Source: Yersinia bercovieri ATCC 43970
Lineage (GTDB): Bacteria > Pseudomonadota > Gammaproteobacteria > Enterobacterales > Enterobacteriaceae
Assembly: GCF_013282745.1 (NCBI RefSeq)
Contig: NZ_CP054044.1
Coordinates: 1,426,001-1,490,000 of the forward strand
Length of the DNA: 64,000 nt
Reading direction: 5' to 3'
The translations under genes were made by a program, and so were the position numbers. Shown in pieces: positions 1 through 12,306 of this stretch. Each line of letters opens with the position of its first letter. Positions within the stretch are counted from its first letter, which is position 1. The notes under the pieces are model-generated. The model saw nothing but the letters and a program-made list of their open reading frames with translations. It had not been told where the DNA came from and did no database searches.

Positions 1-1645
1 CCAGTGTGGATGGGTCACCCAACAGGTTTTTAGCCACCACCACACTCATCGCATTGCCAAGACCAATTTCAGCCAGCAAATCATCTAGCGTCGCCAGCTT
101 CATGCGCTCTAGTTCACGTTTGATATTTTCTTCAGAAATATCAGCCAGTTTACGGCCATTGCCTAATGCATGATTCAGTAATCGACGGCCAAGGCTCACC
201 GACTCATCACGCTTCAGGTTTTTCAGTAACTGACGAATTTTGGCGCGCGCTTTTGAACTGACAACAAAATTCAGCCAGGCGGCATTTGGCCGTGCGCCCG
301 GCGCGGTAATGATCTCAACCGTTTGACCACTGCTTAGGGGTTGAGAGAGCGGGTAGGGCTGGCGGTCAACACGGGCACCGACGCAGGCATGACCGATATC
401 GGTATGCACGGCATAGGCGAAGTCGACAGGTGTCGCACCGGCAGGCAGCTCAACAATGCGGCCTTCCGGGGTGAAAACATAAATCTCATCAGGGAAGAGA
501 TCAGACTTCACGCTTTCAATAAATTCAAATGAGCTACCCGCACTTTGCTGTAACTCCAGCAAGCTCTGCATCCAGCGCTGAGCGCGGATTTGTGCGGTAG
601 TACCGGATTCACCCTGCTCTTTATAAGCCCAGTGTGCAGCAACCCCCATTTCGGCCATCTGATCCATATCTTCAGTACGGATTTGCACCTCAACCGGCAC
701 TCCATGAGGGCCGATTAATGAGGTATGCAGTGATTGATAGCCGTTGGCTTTAGGGATGGCAATATAGTCTTTTACTCGACCAGGGCGCGGTTTGTACAGG
801 CTGTGGGCCTGACCCAGCACGCGGTAGCAAGTATCGACTTCTTTGACGATAACCCGGAACGCATAGATATCCATGATGGAGTGAAAGCGCTGCTCTTTCA
901 GGTTCATCTTGCAATAGATAGAATAGAGGTGCTTTTCACGACCACTGACCCGGCAAGGAATTCCCGCATCAGTCAGACGCCCTTCTATCTCCGCCAGGAT
1001 TTTCTGAATCATCTCTTTGCGGTTACCGCGCGCGGCTTTCACCACTTCTTTGATGACGCGATAGCGATTCGGGTAGAGCGCTTCAAAACCCAGCTCTTCC
1101 AGCTCGGTTTTTAAATGGTGAATACCCAGCCGATGGGCCAGTGGGCTGTATATTTCAAGGGTTTCGCGGGCAATACGGCGACGTTTATCTGGCCGTAATG
1201 AACCCAGCGTTCGCATGTTATGTGTGCGGTCAGCCAGTTTGATCAAAATGACGCGGATATCCTGCACCATCGCCATGATCATTTTGCGGAAGTTTTCCGC
1301 CTGGGCTTCTTTCTTATCACGAAAATTCAGTTTATCGAGTTTAGAAACACCCTCGACCAGCTCGGCTACGCTTTTCCCAAACAACTGCTCCATATCTTGA
1401 TATGTGGCAGGGGTGTCTTCAATGACGTCATGTAATAACGCCGCCATTAAGGTTTCGTAATCAAGCCGCATCTCCGCGAGAATACAGGCCACAGCAACCG
1501 GGTGAGTGATATAAGGCTCACCGCTGGAGCGTGTCTGACCCTCGTGAGCATCACGTGCAACAAGATATGCCTGTTTGAGGCGCTTAATCTGCTCCTCTGG
1601 CAGGTAACGTTGAATCAGCAGATTCAGGCTTTCAAACAGGTACAA
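1..1645 (-). CDS. spoT: SpoT, bifunctional (p)ppGpp synthetase/hydrolase (partial, C-terminus outside window)
   Basis: SpoT makes and, mainly, hydrolyses the alarmone (p)ppGpp in the cytoplasm. The reverse strand encodes about 548 of the roughly 700 residues; the C-terminal part (including ACT) lies beyond base 1. The N-terminus has the HD-type hydrolase region (LLHDVIEDT, DRTHNMRTL), then the synthetase-like domain and the start of TGS (VFTPEGRIVELPAGATPVDF). The start is taken as TTG at 1645, because the protein from there opens LYLFESLN exactly as E. coli SpoT does, and E. coli also uses TTG. It lies 18 bases after the rpoZ stop, so gmk, rpoZ and spoT probably form one operon. The assignment is secure; only the truncation limits it. 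Confidence 0.97.
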   Translation of the reverse strand, partial: MYLFESLNLLIQRYLPEEQIKRLKQAYLVARDAHEGQTRSSGEPYITHPVAVACILAEMRLDYETLMAALLHDVIEDTPATYQDMEQLFGKSVAELVEGVSKLDKLNFRDKKEAQAENFRKMIMAMVQDIRVILIKLADRTHNMRTLGSLRPDKRRRIARETLEIYSPLAHRLGIHHLKTELEELGFEALYPNRYRVIKEVVKAARGNRKEMIQKILAEIEGRLTDAGIPCRVSGREKHLYSIYCKMNLKEQRFHSIMDIYAFRVIVKEVDTCYRVLGQAHSLYKPRPGRVKDYIAIPKANGYQSLHTSLIGPHGVPVEVQIRTEDMDQMAEMGVAAHWAYKEQGESGTTAQIRAQRWMQSLLELQQSAGSSFEFIESVKSDLFPDEIYVFTPEGRIVELPAGATPVDFAYAVHTDIGHACVGARVDRQPYPLSQPLSSGQTVEIITAPGARPNAAWLNFVVSSKARAKIRQLLKNLKRDESVSLGRRLLNHALGNGRKLADISEENIKRELERMKLATLDDLLAEIGLGNAMSVVVAKNLLGDPSTL

Positions 1646-1663
1646 GGCAGACTCGCAGTCTAA

Positions 1664-1939
1664 TTAACGACGACCTTCAGCAATCGCGGTAACCGCTTGG
1701 ATCTCTGCGGCTTCCTGCTCTTGCTGCTCTTGGCGTTCACGAACATCAAGAATCTGATTAGTAATCAGACCTTCTTCGATTTCGCGCAGCGCAATCACAG
1801 TAACTTTATCGTTCTCTTCTGGAACCAGTGCGTCTTTGCCGCCGGACTGGATTTGACGTGCCCGACGAGCAGCGACCAACACCAGGTCAAAACGGTTACC
1901 AATTTTCTCTACAGCGTCTTGAACAGTTACGCGTGCCAT
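1664..1939 (-). CDS. rpoZ: RNA polymerase omega subunit
   Basis: Omega is the small chaperone-like subunit of RNA polymerase; it binds the beta-prime subunit and forms part of a ppGpp site. The product is 91 residues, the normal enterobacterial length, starting [20 protein letters not shown] and carrying the conserved stretch [20 protein letters not shown]. It stands between gmk (54 bases upstream) and spoT (18 bases downstream), the classic order that links omega to ppGpp metabolism. Its C-terminal tail is rich in Gln and Glu, as in relatives. Confidence 0.98.
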
Positions 1940-1993
1940 AATTCTGCTACTCCACAGGTGACGAAATGACTGGGCATGATACTGAAACTCTGT

Positions 1994-2626
<633 letters not shown>

Positions 2627-2857
2627 TCAGTTGATTAGGTTGATATATAGAAAGCAGAAGTGTGAATCTCCGCACAGTATACACGGCTGCTACGCGTCAT
2701 GCAGCGTTACAACGCATTTCACCCGAATGTTTTGTCTATAAACAGCCCGATTTTCTGATTTTGCGGGGAGGATAGCGTAATTTCGACTCGTTACAGTAAA
2801 TATAAAAGTATTGTTCGGCAGCCCGCGCATTTAACAATTTTGGCCTTCGACGGATAA

Positions 2858-4597
<1,740 letters not shown>

Positions 4598-4615
4598 AGC
4601 TTTTGCGGCACTGAC

Positions 4616-5233
4616 TTAGTGCTCTGAATGCTCATACTTGAAGACGGGCAGACCAAGGTGGAATCTTAATGCCAACAATCGGGCGCTTAGCCCAGTGATA
4701 AGGGTAATGATAATCACCCAGTTATGGGACAGCGGTGTGTATTGCAGGGCAATGTAGATCCAAGCAGCAGCAAAGGAGATACCGGCATAGATCTCTTTTT
4801 GAAACACCAATGGAATGCAGTTACAAAACATGTCGCGTAGGACACCGCCAAAGACACCGGTAATCACCGCAGCAATAGCTGCAATAATTGTGCTGTGGCC
4901 CATATCAAGGGCAATTTGTGCACCAATAATGGAAAAAACAATCAGCCCAATGGCATCAAGCACGAGAAATAAGTGGCGCAAGTGTTTCATTAAAGGCGCC
5001 ATCCAAGTTGTCACAATGGCAGCAACAGCGACAATCACAATGTACTCAGGGTGCTTAACCCAACCGAGTGGATAATGACCCAATAGCATATCTCTGACCG
5101 AACCACCGCCGATTGCCGTGGCAGAGGCAATGATAATGACGCCAAACATATCCATTTGACGGCGGCCAGCAGCCAGCGCCCCTGTCATGGCTTCGGCGGT
5201 AATACCAATAATATAAAGAACGCTAAGTAGCAT
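4616..5233 (-). CDS. yicG: YicG, TRIC/UPF0126-family inner-membrane protein
   Basis: This 205-residue integral membrane protein has about seven hydrophobic segments in two related halves, each with the family glycine motif ([16 protein letters not shown] near 37-52 and [15 protein letters not shown] in the second half). Bacterial members of the family relate to trimeric intracellular cation (TRIC) channels, so a cation channel role is likely, but the physiological role in enterobacteria is not settled. It lies next to ligB as in E. coli, where ligB and yicG are also neighbours. The ATG at 5233 fits the usual N-terminus. Confidence 0.92.
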   Translation of the reverse strand: MLLSVLYIIGITAEAMTGALAAGRRQMDMFGVIIIASATAIGGGSVRDMLLGHYPLGWVKHPEYIVIVAVAAIVTTWMAPLMKHLRHLFLVLDAIGLIVFSIIGAQIALDMGHSTIIAAIAAVITGVFGGVLRDMFCNCIPLVFQKEIYAGISFAAAWIYIALQYTPLSHNWVIIITLITGLSARLLALRFHLGLPVFKYEHSEH

Positions 5234-5539
5234 AATGAGTCAAATTTCTTAAGGGCTGCAAAGGTTGCAGAGTAATCACACAGTTTGGTTGTTGCGACTG
5301 AGATTTTCTAAGTCATGCATTTATGATTATTTAATCTAATCGTTTTTTTAATTATCTACATAATAAATATAGATAAAATACTATGTATATAATTATTTAC
5401 CATGAATATTTCTATGGTAAACGATGGCGGTATGGATTCTGCGTGGGAGCTAGCGAGCCTATTTTATGATTACCAGGCCTGATTGCAGAGTTTCTTATCC
5501 GATGCTAGTTTTTATCTTTTATTTCAGTGAGATTTGTTC

Positions 5540-6004
5540 ATGGATAAGTGTATTAATCGGTTCCACTATCGGGCTGTATTGTTTACCGGCATGATTGCTG
5601 CCGGCATATTACTGAGTGGTTGTGTTGATCGCCCTGTCCACAGCGACACAGCAACAGCGAAAGTATCATCTCCGGCTTGTATTAAAGGTGAACCGATGGC
5701 ACAAACGACACTCTATTTCGGGTTAAATCGCCCTCATGGCCCCGCTATTTCTACAGCTGAATGGCACTCTTTTGTGGATAATGATGTGACTAGCCGCTTT
5801 AAAGAGGGCCTGACCATCATTGATGCCAAAGGGCAGTGGTTAGGAAATGATGGTCGTGTAGCCAAAGAGAGTAGCAAGGCGTTGGTGCTTATCCATAAAA
5901 ATGATAAAGATGCTGACATTGAAGCTCTGCGCTCCCGCTATAAACAGCAGTTTGCGCAAGAGTCTGTGATGCGTGTTGATACCAATGTGTGCGTCGATTT
6001 TTAG
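5540..6004 (+). CDS. DUF3574-type putative lipoprotein
   Basis: The product is 154 residues from ATG 5540, which has GTGAG eight bases upstream; an earlier TTG at 5534 would add two residues. The N-terminus is a lipoprotein signal peptide: charged residues, a hydrophobic core and lipobox LLSGC, so Cys28 should be lipidated and the protein exported. The mature part contains TTLYFGLNRPHGPAIS, typical of DUF3574 proteins as I recall them, and a predicted small alpha/beta fold. No function is known to me. It stands alone between the yicG promoter side and nupC, in an AT-rich surrounding. Confidence 0.8.
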   Translation: MDKCINRFHYRAVLFTGMIAAGILLSGCVDRPVHSDTATAKVSSPACIKGEPMAQTTLYFGLNRPHGPAISTAEWHSFVDNDVTSRFKEGLTIIDAKGQWLGNDGRVAKESSKALVLIHKNDKDADIEALRSRYKQQFAQESVMRVDTNVCVDF

Positions 6005-6054
6005 TGATAAATTTCTAACAGTGAAACTCGGGTAGTGAAGCTCTCGTGCGAATG

Positions 6055-6096
6055 CTTGGCCTTTTATCTCTAATTTATGGGAGGTAAAAGACCAAG
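6055..6096. terminator. Inverted repeat between the DUF3574 gene and nupC
   Basis: A 12-base arm (6055-6066, CTTGGCCTTTTA) pairs with 6085-6096 (TAAAAGACCAAG) with one mismatch. It lies between two convergent genes, so it could end transcription from either side. Neither strand has a clear T run directly after the stem, so strength is uncertain. Confidence 0.5.
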
Positions 6097-6117
6097 AGCA
6101 CCATTTATTATATCCGG

Positions 6118-7302
6118 CTACAGGATAAGCCCCACAACGGCAGCGGAAAGCAAGCTGACTAATGTTGAACCATATACCAGTTTTAACCCAAAGCGTGAAA
6201 CCACATTACCCTGTTTTTCATTAAGCCCCTTAATGGCACCTGCCACTATTCCAATAGAGGCAAAATTGGCAAAAGAGACCAAAAACACAGAAAGAATACC
6301 TAAGCCACGTGGAGACATTTCAGCTGCAACCTTTTTCAACTCAATCATGGCAACAAATTCATTAGCAACCAGTTTGGTCGCCATAATACTCCCAGCCTGC
6401 AAGGCATCTTGAGCAGGGATACCAATCAGAAACGCCAGTGGATAAAATAGATATCCCAGCACGCCTTGGAAGCTAATCTGGAATAAGCTACTAAATAAAG
6501 CATTAATAGCAGAAATGATGGCAATAAACCCGATTAACATTGCAGCTATAATCATCGCGATTTTAAATCCAGCCAGGATATATTCTCCCAACATTTCAAA
6601 AAAACTTTGGTCTTCATGAAGCTTGTTGAGCTTTAATTCGGGTTCTTCAATGGCTTGGTAAGGGTTAATAATAGAAAGAACAATAAATGTACTAAACATA
6701 TTCAATATTAGTGCCGTCACCACAAATTTCGGTTCGAGCATGGTCATATAAGCACTTACAATTGACATGGATACTGTCGACATCGCTGTCGCCGCCATGG
6801 TGTACATTCTGCGCGGCGATATATCAGCAATAATTCCTTTGTAGGCAATAAAATTCTCTGACTGCCCTAGAATCAATGTGCTCACGGCATTAAAAGATTC
6901 TAGTTTACCCATCCCATTAACTTTGGACAGCAATGTACCGACCACCCGAATGATGAGTGGTAATATGCGAAAATGCTGCAAAATTCCAATCAATGCGGAA
7001 ACGAAAATGATTGGGCAAAGAACATTCAAGAATATAAAGGCTAACCCTTGTTCATTCATGTTGCCAAAAACAAAGCTGGTGCCGACTGCGGCAAATTTCA
7101 TCAACACTTCGAATAATCCAGCAAAATACGTGATCGCGCCCAAGCCACTTTCTGAGTGTAAAAAGAAATAAGCGAGGGCGATCTCTATAATCAGTAATTG
7201 AAAAATATAACGCAGTCTAATGCTTTTCCGGTCACGGCTAGCCAGTAATGCCAGTATTGCAATAGTCATCAACGCCAGAAGAAAATGCAGAATTTGCAAC
7301 AT
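6118..7302 (-). CDS. nupC: NupC-type concentrative nucleoside:H+ symporter
   Basis: This 394-residue inner-membrane protein imports nucleosides with protons. It matches E. coli NupC (400 residues) almost end to end: [60 protein letters not shown] and a C-terminal [19 protein letters not shown]. The ATG at 7302 gives the usual N-terminus. There are many hydrophobic segments and no signal peptide, as expected for the CNT family. The gene is divergent from rpfF, and a perfect palindrome sits between them at 7502-7517. A second nupC-like gene could exist elsewhere in the genome, so the symbol marks the family as much as strict orthology. Confidence 0.9.
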   Translation of the reverse strand: MLQILHFLLALMTIAILALLASRDRKSIRLRYIFQLLIIEIALAYFFLHSESGLGAITYFAGLFEVLMKFAAVGTSFVFGNMNEQGLAFIFLNVLCPIIFVSALIGILQHFRILPLIIRVVGTLLSKVNGMGKLESFNAVSTLILGQSENFIAYKGIIADISPRRMYTMAATAMSTVSMSIVSAYMTMLEPKFVVTALILNMFSTFIVLSIINPYQAIEEPELKLNKLHEDQSFFEMLGEYILAGFKIAMIIAAMLIGFIAIISAINALFSSLFQISFQGVLGYLFYPLAFLIGIPAQDALQAGSIMATKLVANEFVAMIELKKVAAEMSPRGLGILSVFLVSFANFASIGIVAGAIKGLNEKQGNVVSRFGLKLVYGSTLVSLLSAAVVGLIL

Positions 7303-7501
7303 AATAAGTCCGTTAGGGATAAAATTCAGCTAGCATTTTATCTGCAATAACAGATTTTTTTCATCTGAAATTCAACCCTCCTGAAAATATATATTCTACG
7401 CATCGCATAGCTGTATCCCAAAAATTTCGAGAGCTGAAAATTTTACTGCTTTTCCATCATTTATTCATTGAGTGGCTCACTATTTATCTGCCAGCTTAAA
7501 T

Positions 7502-7517
7502 TGTCGCGATTGCGACA
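7502..7517. promoter_or_regulatory. Palindrome in the nupC/rpfF divergent region, candidate operator
   Basis: TGTCGC and GCGACA are perfect 6-base arms around GATT. The site lies 79 bases before the probable rpfF start and about 200 before the nupC start. No known regulator was matched; calling it an operator is inference from symmetry and position. Confidence 0.4.
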
Positions 7518-7595
7518 TGTTTAGCGCTTCCTCAAGGAGGCTCAGGCTCAAAAGTACTCTTGGTGTTCAACTAACTCATTGGATGGAATATGAAT

Positions 7596-8455
7596 ATGAT
7601 TAATCTGCCTAGCTGCCGCCCTTTTAGCGAAGCCGGCCATTTATCTCAAATATCGGCCTATTATGAAGAGGAGCGCAATATCATGTGGATGTTGTTGCGT
7701 GCTCATCCGCGTCCCTGTTTTAACTTAGAGTTAATTGAAAATATTATGACGTTGGCACAGGCCGCTAAAGAGTCAAAATTACCTTTTGATTTTTGGGTGA
7801 CCGGCTCAGTTGTACCCAATATGTTTAATGTGGGAGGTGATTTAAGCTTTTTTGCACAAATGATTCGCAGTCGTAAACGTGAAGCATTAATGGCCTATGC
7901 GCGCGCTTGTGTAGATTGTGTTCATGGAGCTTCTCGCGGGTTTGATACTGGCGCAATATCTATTGCAATGATTGAAGGCAGTGCATTAGGGGGGGATTTG
8001 AAGCCGCACTGGCCCATCATTTTGTTCTAGCACAAACAACCGCCAGAATGGGTTTTCCGGAAATTGCTTTTAACCTATTCCCTGGCATGGGAGGTTATTC
8101 GCTTGTCGCGAGAAAAGCGGGAATGCGAGTGGCTGAACAGCTGATTTGGACCGGCGAACCCCATGCTGCTGAATGGTATGAGAGTCGTGGGTTAGTGGAT
8201 AAATTATTTCAACCGGGCGATGCGTATCTTGCGACTCGCACTTTTATAGATACGATAAGACCTAAGCTAAATGGTATAAGAGCCATGATTAGGGTCCGGC
8301 AGCGTGTTTTGCAATTAACACGTTCTGAACTAATGGATATTACTGAGGATTGGGTTGATTCTGCATTCTCTATTGAGCCAAAAGATATCGCCTATATTGA
8401 ACGTTTGGTTATGCTACAAGATCGCCATACTTCGACAATGCCAAAAGCAATATAG
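7596..8455 (+). pseudogene. rpfF: RpfF-like DSF synthase (crotonase family), one-base frame break in a G7 run
   Basis: RpfF enzymes make cis-2-unsaturated fatty-acid signals (DSF family) from acyl-ACP. Two frames together give a crotonase-fold protein of about 286 residues, the family length. Frame one runs from 7596 (or ATG 7590) to a TAG at 8028. The other frame continues from 7994 to 8455. The break lies in seven G at 7989-7995. One more G, or a -1 slip there, gives ALGGGFEAALAHH followed by ARMGFPE, which hold the two glutamates equivalent to Xanthomonas RpfF Glu141 and Glu161. Without a shift both are lost from the first fragment. ATG 7596 is preferred because GATGGA lies eight bases upstream. 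The intact gene rpfR follows tail to tail ten bases away. This could be true inactivation, a phase-variable tract, recoding or a sequence error. Confidence 0.8.
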
Positions 8456-8465
8456 TTTTTGGCAC

Positions 8466-10460
8466 CTAATCCAGTAAAAGGTGAGGGTGCTGTGTTACCA
8501 GCCAATGCTCCAGTTCATCTGCGGGCATTGGTTTAGCGTAAAGAAATCCCTGTTTTTCATCAATGCCAATAGAGTCCAAAAACTCCTCTTCTCCTGTCGT
8601 CTCTACCCCTTCGGCAATAACCCGCATTTTAAGGGCTTCGGCAACAACGATAATGGCCCGAACCAGAGATTGTGAAATAGGATTATTATCAATGCCGCGC
8701 ACAAAGCTTTGGTCCAGCTTAATGGCATCAATTGGGATACGTGCTAATTGAGAAAGGGAAGAGTAGCCTGTACCGAAATCATCCAAATGAACTTGAGCCC
8801 CTAAGTGGCGCAACTGCTTCATGATGTTAATAGCGGCATCTTCGTCATCTATTAAGCAACTTTCGGTGAGTTCCACATCAACTAAGCTAGACTCCAGATC
8901 GCTGGCTTCAAGAGATTCAATAAAACTGGTTACGATCGCCTCGTCAATTAATTGCCGGGCAGAGACATTTACTGCCACCCGCAGATTAATTCCTCGACTC
9001 TTCCAATCAACTGCTTGCTGCATTGACGTTTGCAGAACCCATTTACCTAGTGGCCCTATTAGTCCAGACTCTTCTGCATATGAGATAAACTCTAGAGGCG
9101 CGATTAAGCCGCGTTCAGGCGATAGCCATCGGACTAATGCTTCGACACTATGTACTTTACCGGTTTGCGTGGATATTTTTGGTTGGTAAAACACTTGCAG
9201 CTGATGCTGTTCTAAACCTTTGCGCAAATTAGTATCTAGCCAAACATATTCAGATACTTTTTTATTCATCTCTTGCGAAAAGATTGAATAGGTTCGTTTG
9301 CCATGTTCTTTCGCGGTATACATGGCCGTGTCCGCACTGCGGATAATATTTTCCAATGTATCGCCATGCTCAGGGCATAATGCAATGCCAATAGAGCAGC
9401 CGGTATATACCTCGATCAATCCCACTCTAAAAGGTAATTTCATGCGGTTGAGAATACGCTGTGTGGTTGCCTCCAGTTCATTCAGGCAGGAATTCTCGAC
9501 CAGCACAATAAACTCATCGCCGCCCAACCGGGCCAGCATTTCGTTTTCCTCTAAACAACTCAAAATAGCCAGCGAGACATCTTTGAGTAACCGGTCACCA
9601 AACATGTGCCCGTAATGGTCATTCACTTTTTTAAAGTTATCGAGATCGAGGTAAATAATACCCACCGAGGTATCACCGCGAGTTTGGATCGCGCTATTAA
9701 TCCGTTCATGAATCGCATGGCGATTAGGTAAGCCAGTAATCATGTCGGTATTAGCTAAAATCCTGAGGCGCTCTTGGGCACGCCGCTCTTTGGTAATATC
9801 AGTACCAGAGCAGATGAGATAACGTTCATTTTTTCCACTGCCGCTGTGAACAAATTTATTGCGGAATAAAAAGAGGCGTTTCCCTTTTACTGTATTAACC
9901 CAACGTTCAACTTCATAAGACGCGCCGCGTTGGAAGAAGCCTTCAATATTTTTCCGCGATGACGCCCCCTCTTTGGCTGTCATAAATAAGTCATAAACAT
10001 TTTTGCCAATAACATCTTGCTCTTTTTTGCCGGTATATTCTTCGCTGAGGTGATTAAAACGTTGGACGTAGCCATCTTTATCGAGAATAACGATAACTGA
10101 ATTCGCTTCGGAAACGACCTGCTCTGCAAAGGAGAGTCCCATGACTAAATCGCGAGCGACAGATTCAGTATCAGCATAGGCGGAGGCTGTTCCTCCCCAC
10201 TCTTTGCTATTAATTTTTCGGCCGACAAGGTGTAAATGGAGTGGATGACCATAAATCTCAATTTCTACATCTAAGCTGGCAGTAATTCCGGTTAAGCTGC
10301 GGATTTTCATTGTTTGAACTGAATTAAGGGGAATCGCAATATTGGTCGTCCCTTTAATCGCAGCTAACTCTAAAGCTTGGCTGTCAAAAGCAAGTCGCCA
10401 AAAAGGGCTATGAGTACCAAAATAGGTATTGAGGATCGATGTGTCTTGGTCTTCGAACAT
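8466..10460 (-). CDS. rpfR: RpfR/PdeR, DSF-responsive c-di-GMP protein (FI-PAS-GGDEF-EAL)
   Basis: RpfR binds BDSF through its PAS domain and adjusts c-di-GMP turnover; its N-terminal FI domain binds RpfF in Burkholderia and Cronobacter. The 664-residue product is close to E. coli PdeR (Gmr/YciR) along its whole length. Domains by residue: FI about 1-100, with HLVGRKINSKEWGG near 77-90; PAS about 110-230; GGDEF with intact GGDEF at 313-317; and EAL with EAL at 440-442 and DDFGTGYSSL. Both catalytic motifs look complete, so it may make and break c-di-GMP. No RxxD inhibition site stands before GGDEF. ATG at 10460 has GGGGGAT upstream. It is convergent with the broken rpfF gene. Confidence 0.93.
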   Translation of the reverse strand: MFEDQDTSILNTYFGTHSPFWRLAFDSQALELAAIKGTTNIAIPLNSVQTMKIRSLTGITASLDVEIEIYGHPLHLHLVGRKINSKEWGGTASAYADTESVARDLVMGLSFAEQVVSEANSVIVILDKDGYVQRFNHLSEEYTGKKEQDVIGKNVYDLFMTAKEGASSRKNIEGFFQRGASYEVERWVNTVKGKRLFLFRNKFVHSGSGKNERYLICSGTDITKERRAQERLRILANTDMITGLPNRHAIHERINSAIQTRGDTSVGIIYLDLDNFKKVNDHYGHMFGDRLLKDVSLAILSCLEENEMLARLGGDEFIVLVENSCLNELEATTQRILNRMKLPFRVGLIEVYTGCSIGIALCPEHGDTLENIIRSADTAMYTAKEHGKRTYSIFSQEMNKKVSEYVWLDTNLRKGLEQHQLQVFYQPKISTQTGKVHSVEALVRWLSPERGLIAPLEFISYAEESGLIGPLGKWVLQTSMQQAVDWKSRGINLRVAVNVSARQLIDEAIVTSFIESLEASDLESSLVDVELTESCLIDDEDAAINIMKQLRHLGAQVHLDDFGTGYSSLSQLARIPIDAIKLDQSFVRGIDNNPISQSLVRAIIVVAEALKMRVIAEGVETTGEEEFLDSIGIDEKQGFLYAKPMPADELEHWLVTQHPHLLLD

Positions 10461-12306
10461 GCGCGATCCCCCAATAAGTATCTATGTGTCTTTTAGTTAC
10501 CTTAGCCAGTGGTTAAAACAGTCCTATCCCTAGCTTGCTCTATCATTGTGGTTATCTTGACCTCTATAGCACGACGCTATCGTGACCATTCAACTGATAA
10601 AGTATATGTGTAATTTCTTCATAGCTGATATTAGATAGTAGCGATAATCATATTAAATTTTCTTTCTACTCTCAGATTTTGAGATAGAGCGAAAGTTAAG
10701 CATGAAAAAAATAAAAAAACACTATATTTTTTATGCTGTTATGCTCATTTAAGTTAATTCCTAAAATTAATAAAATATAGCAGGTGAAAGTTTGTTTAAG
10801 TGAGCATGTCGAGAGAAGTGACGTTTTAGTCGGTTAGTATCACTAAAGCATGAAAATGGGATGTAATCAGCATATTTCCTTTTAAAGGAAGTGGTAGCTC
10901 AGGGCAATCGCATTATCTTTACGTTGGTATTATTTTCGTCTATTACAGGCCAGATTGATTACTGGAGGGTAAATTATTGAAAAATATTAGCAACAGCCTC
11001 TATTTATTCAAAATACACTAACACGGAAAAACAGGCCATAGTAGTGCTGTTTATTCAGCCCCCCACCGCAGAATAGAAAAACTTAACGTGGACGCGACTC
11101 TAGGCAGCGCTACTGAAGGCTATGATGCTAAGATAATGACTTAGAACATAATTTAAGCTAATAAAAAGCGATGGTTTTTAAGTAGTACTGATAATAAAAC
11201 CATGTTCTTAAAAACAGTATTGACATCTCATCTAGAACAAGTACATTGGAATTCAACACCGGTGCAATTAGTAGTAAATTTTTTATTTAGCCGGTGTCCA
11301 TGTAGTAAAGTTTAAATAATGCGATAAAGGTCACGAAATATTTTTGTATGTGAGATTCACAATGGTTTTTTATAATTAATCGTTGTGATGAAGCTTTAAG
11401 GCTACGCAGTAGATCTTTACAATCGCATTTTGTGGACGATAACGCGATGAGTTAAGGCTTTGTTGTTAATAGTAATGTTCGCGATTTGTGTACACAAGTA
11501 TGAGATCGAGGATATCGCGACGAAAGTAAAGCCACGTAACAAAGAGTATATATCGCGAGGGGATGTACTAATTTAGCTTGTTTTATCATGAGCATAGCTA
11601 AAATGAATAAACGGGAATTGTTACCATTCAGTTAATATATTGGAGGGAAGTTAGTAATAAGCGAAAATATTCCTGTAGAAACATGTACATCGTTATAAAC
11701 AGTACGAAGATAAGTATCACGTTATTAAGTTGATTAATGTTTAATTTTAAATTTGTAGTACCTTAAAAGCCCTGACTAACACAGTTGGGGCTTTTATCAT
11801 TCTGGGAACGACTATTAGAGAAAACCTTTACCCATCTCCGCGTCCGACGACCCGCTTTAGGTGTATGGATATCTCCTGCCATCTATAGATCTATAAATGA
11901 TCCCTGCTCTATATGTACCCACCTTTATTTATTATTTTGGCATGATTTGTCGTGTTTATCGTTGATCGGATTTTTATCTCTGACTGATTTGCAAAAATAG
12001 ATCCATTTTTTGATTCCAAATGAGGAGTCAGATAATGGATCAAGTGATATCGGGCACTCAAATCAGCTGCGAGGTATCGCGCATATAGCGTGTTGTAATG
12101 TAAAATTTGTGTGAACTATATGTGACTCCGTGCGCAAAAATAGACCAATTTTATGCTGATTTTATAGAGAAAAACACGTCGAAAATTCTTTTACTCTACC
12201 TTGGTTCAGAATTGAGATGGCTGTAACTAATTAATTTTGAAGATTATTAACGTAATTATTTTTTGTGCCGCTGGCGGAATATTGCAGTTTTTCCTGAACT
12301 TGATTG
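10461..12306. other. Long AT-rich intergenic region without a convincing gene
   Basis: About 1.85 kb separates rpfR from the hut promoter. Both strands are broken by many stops, and no reading frame shows a family I recognise. It holds the rpfR promoter, a 16-codon frame at 10702-10752 opening MKKIKKHY, a strong GGAGGG at 10964-10969 before a 14-codon TTG frame (10977), a second GGAGGG at 11642-11647 with no proper start, inverted repeats at 11171-11203 (ATGGTTTT/AAAACCAT) and 11256-11297 (ACACCGG/CCGGTGT), and an intrinsic terminator at 11765-11795. The terminator suggests a transcript ends there, perhaps a small RNA or a decayed gene. Confidence 0.6.
11765..11795 (+). terminator. Intrinsic terminator without an assigned gene
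   Basis: AAAAGCCC at 11765-11772 pairs perfectly with GGGCTTTT at 11788-11795. The T run is in the 3' arm, giving a plausible plus-strand terminator, and the A run of the 5' arm makes it potentially bidirectional. No coding gene ends before it, so it may close a small RNA. Confidence 0.6.

Noticed and set aside
11785..12000. Open frame of 71 codons in the long gap before hutU
   Set aside because: It starts inside a terminator stem, has no ribosome site and no family match; composition is non-coding.
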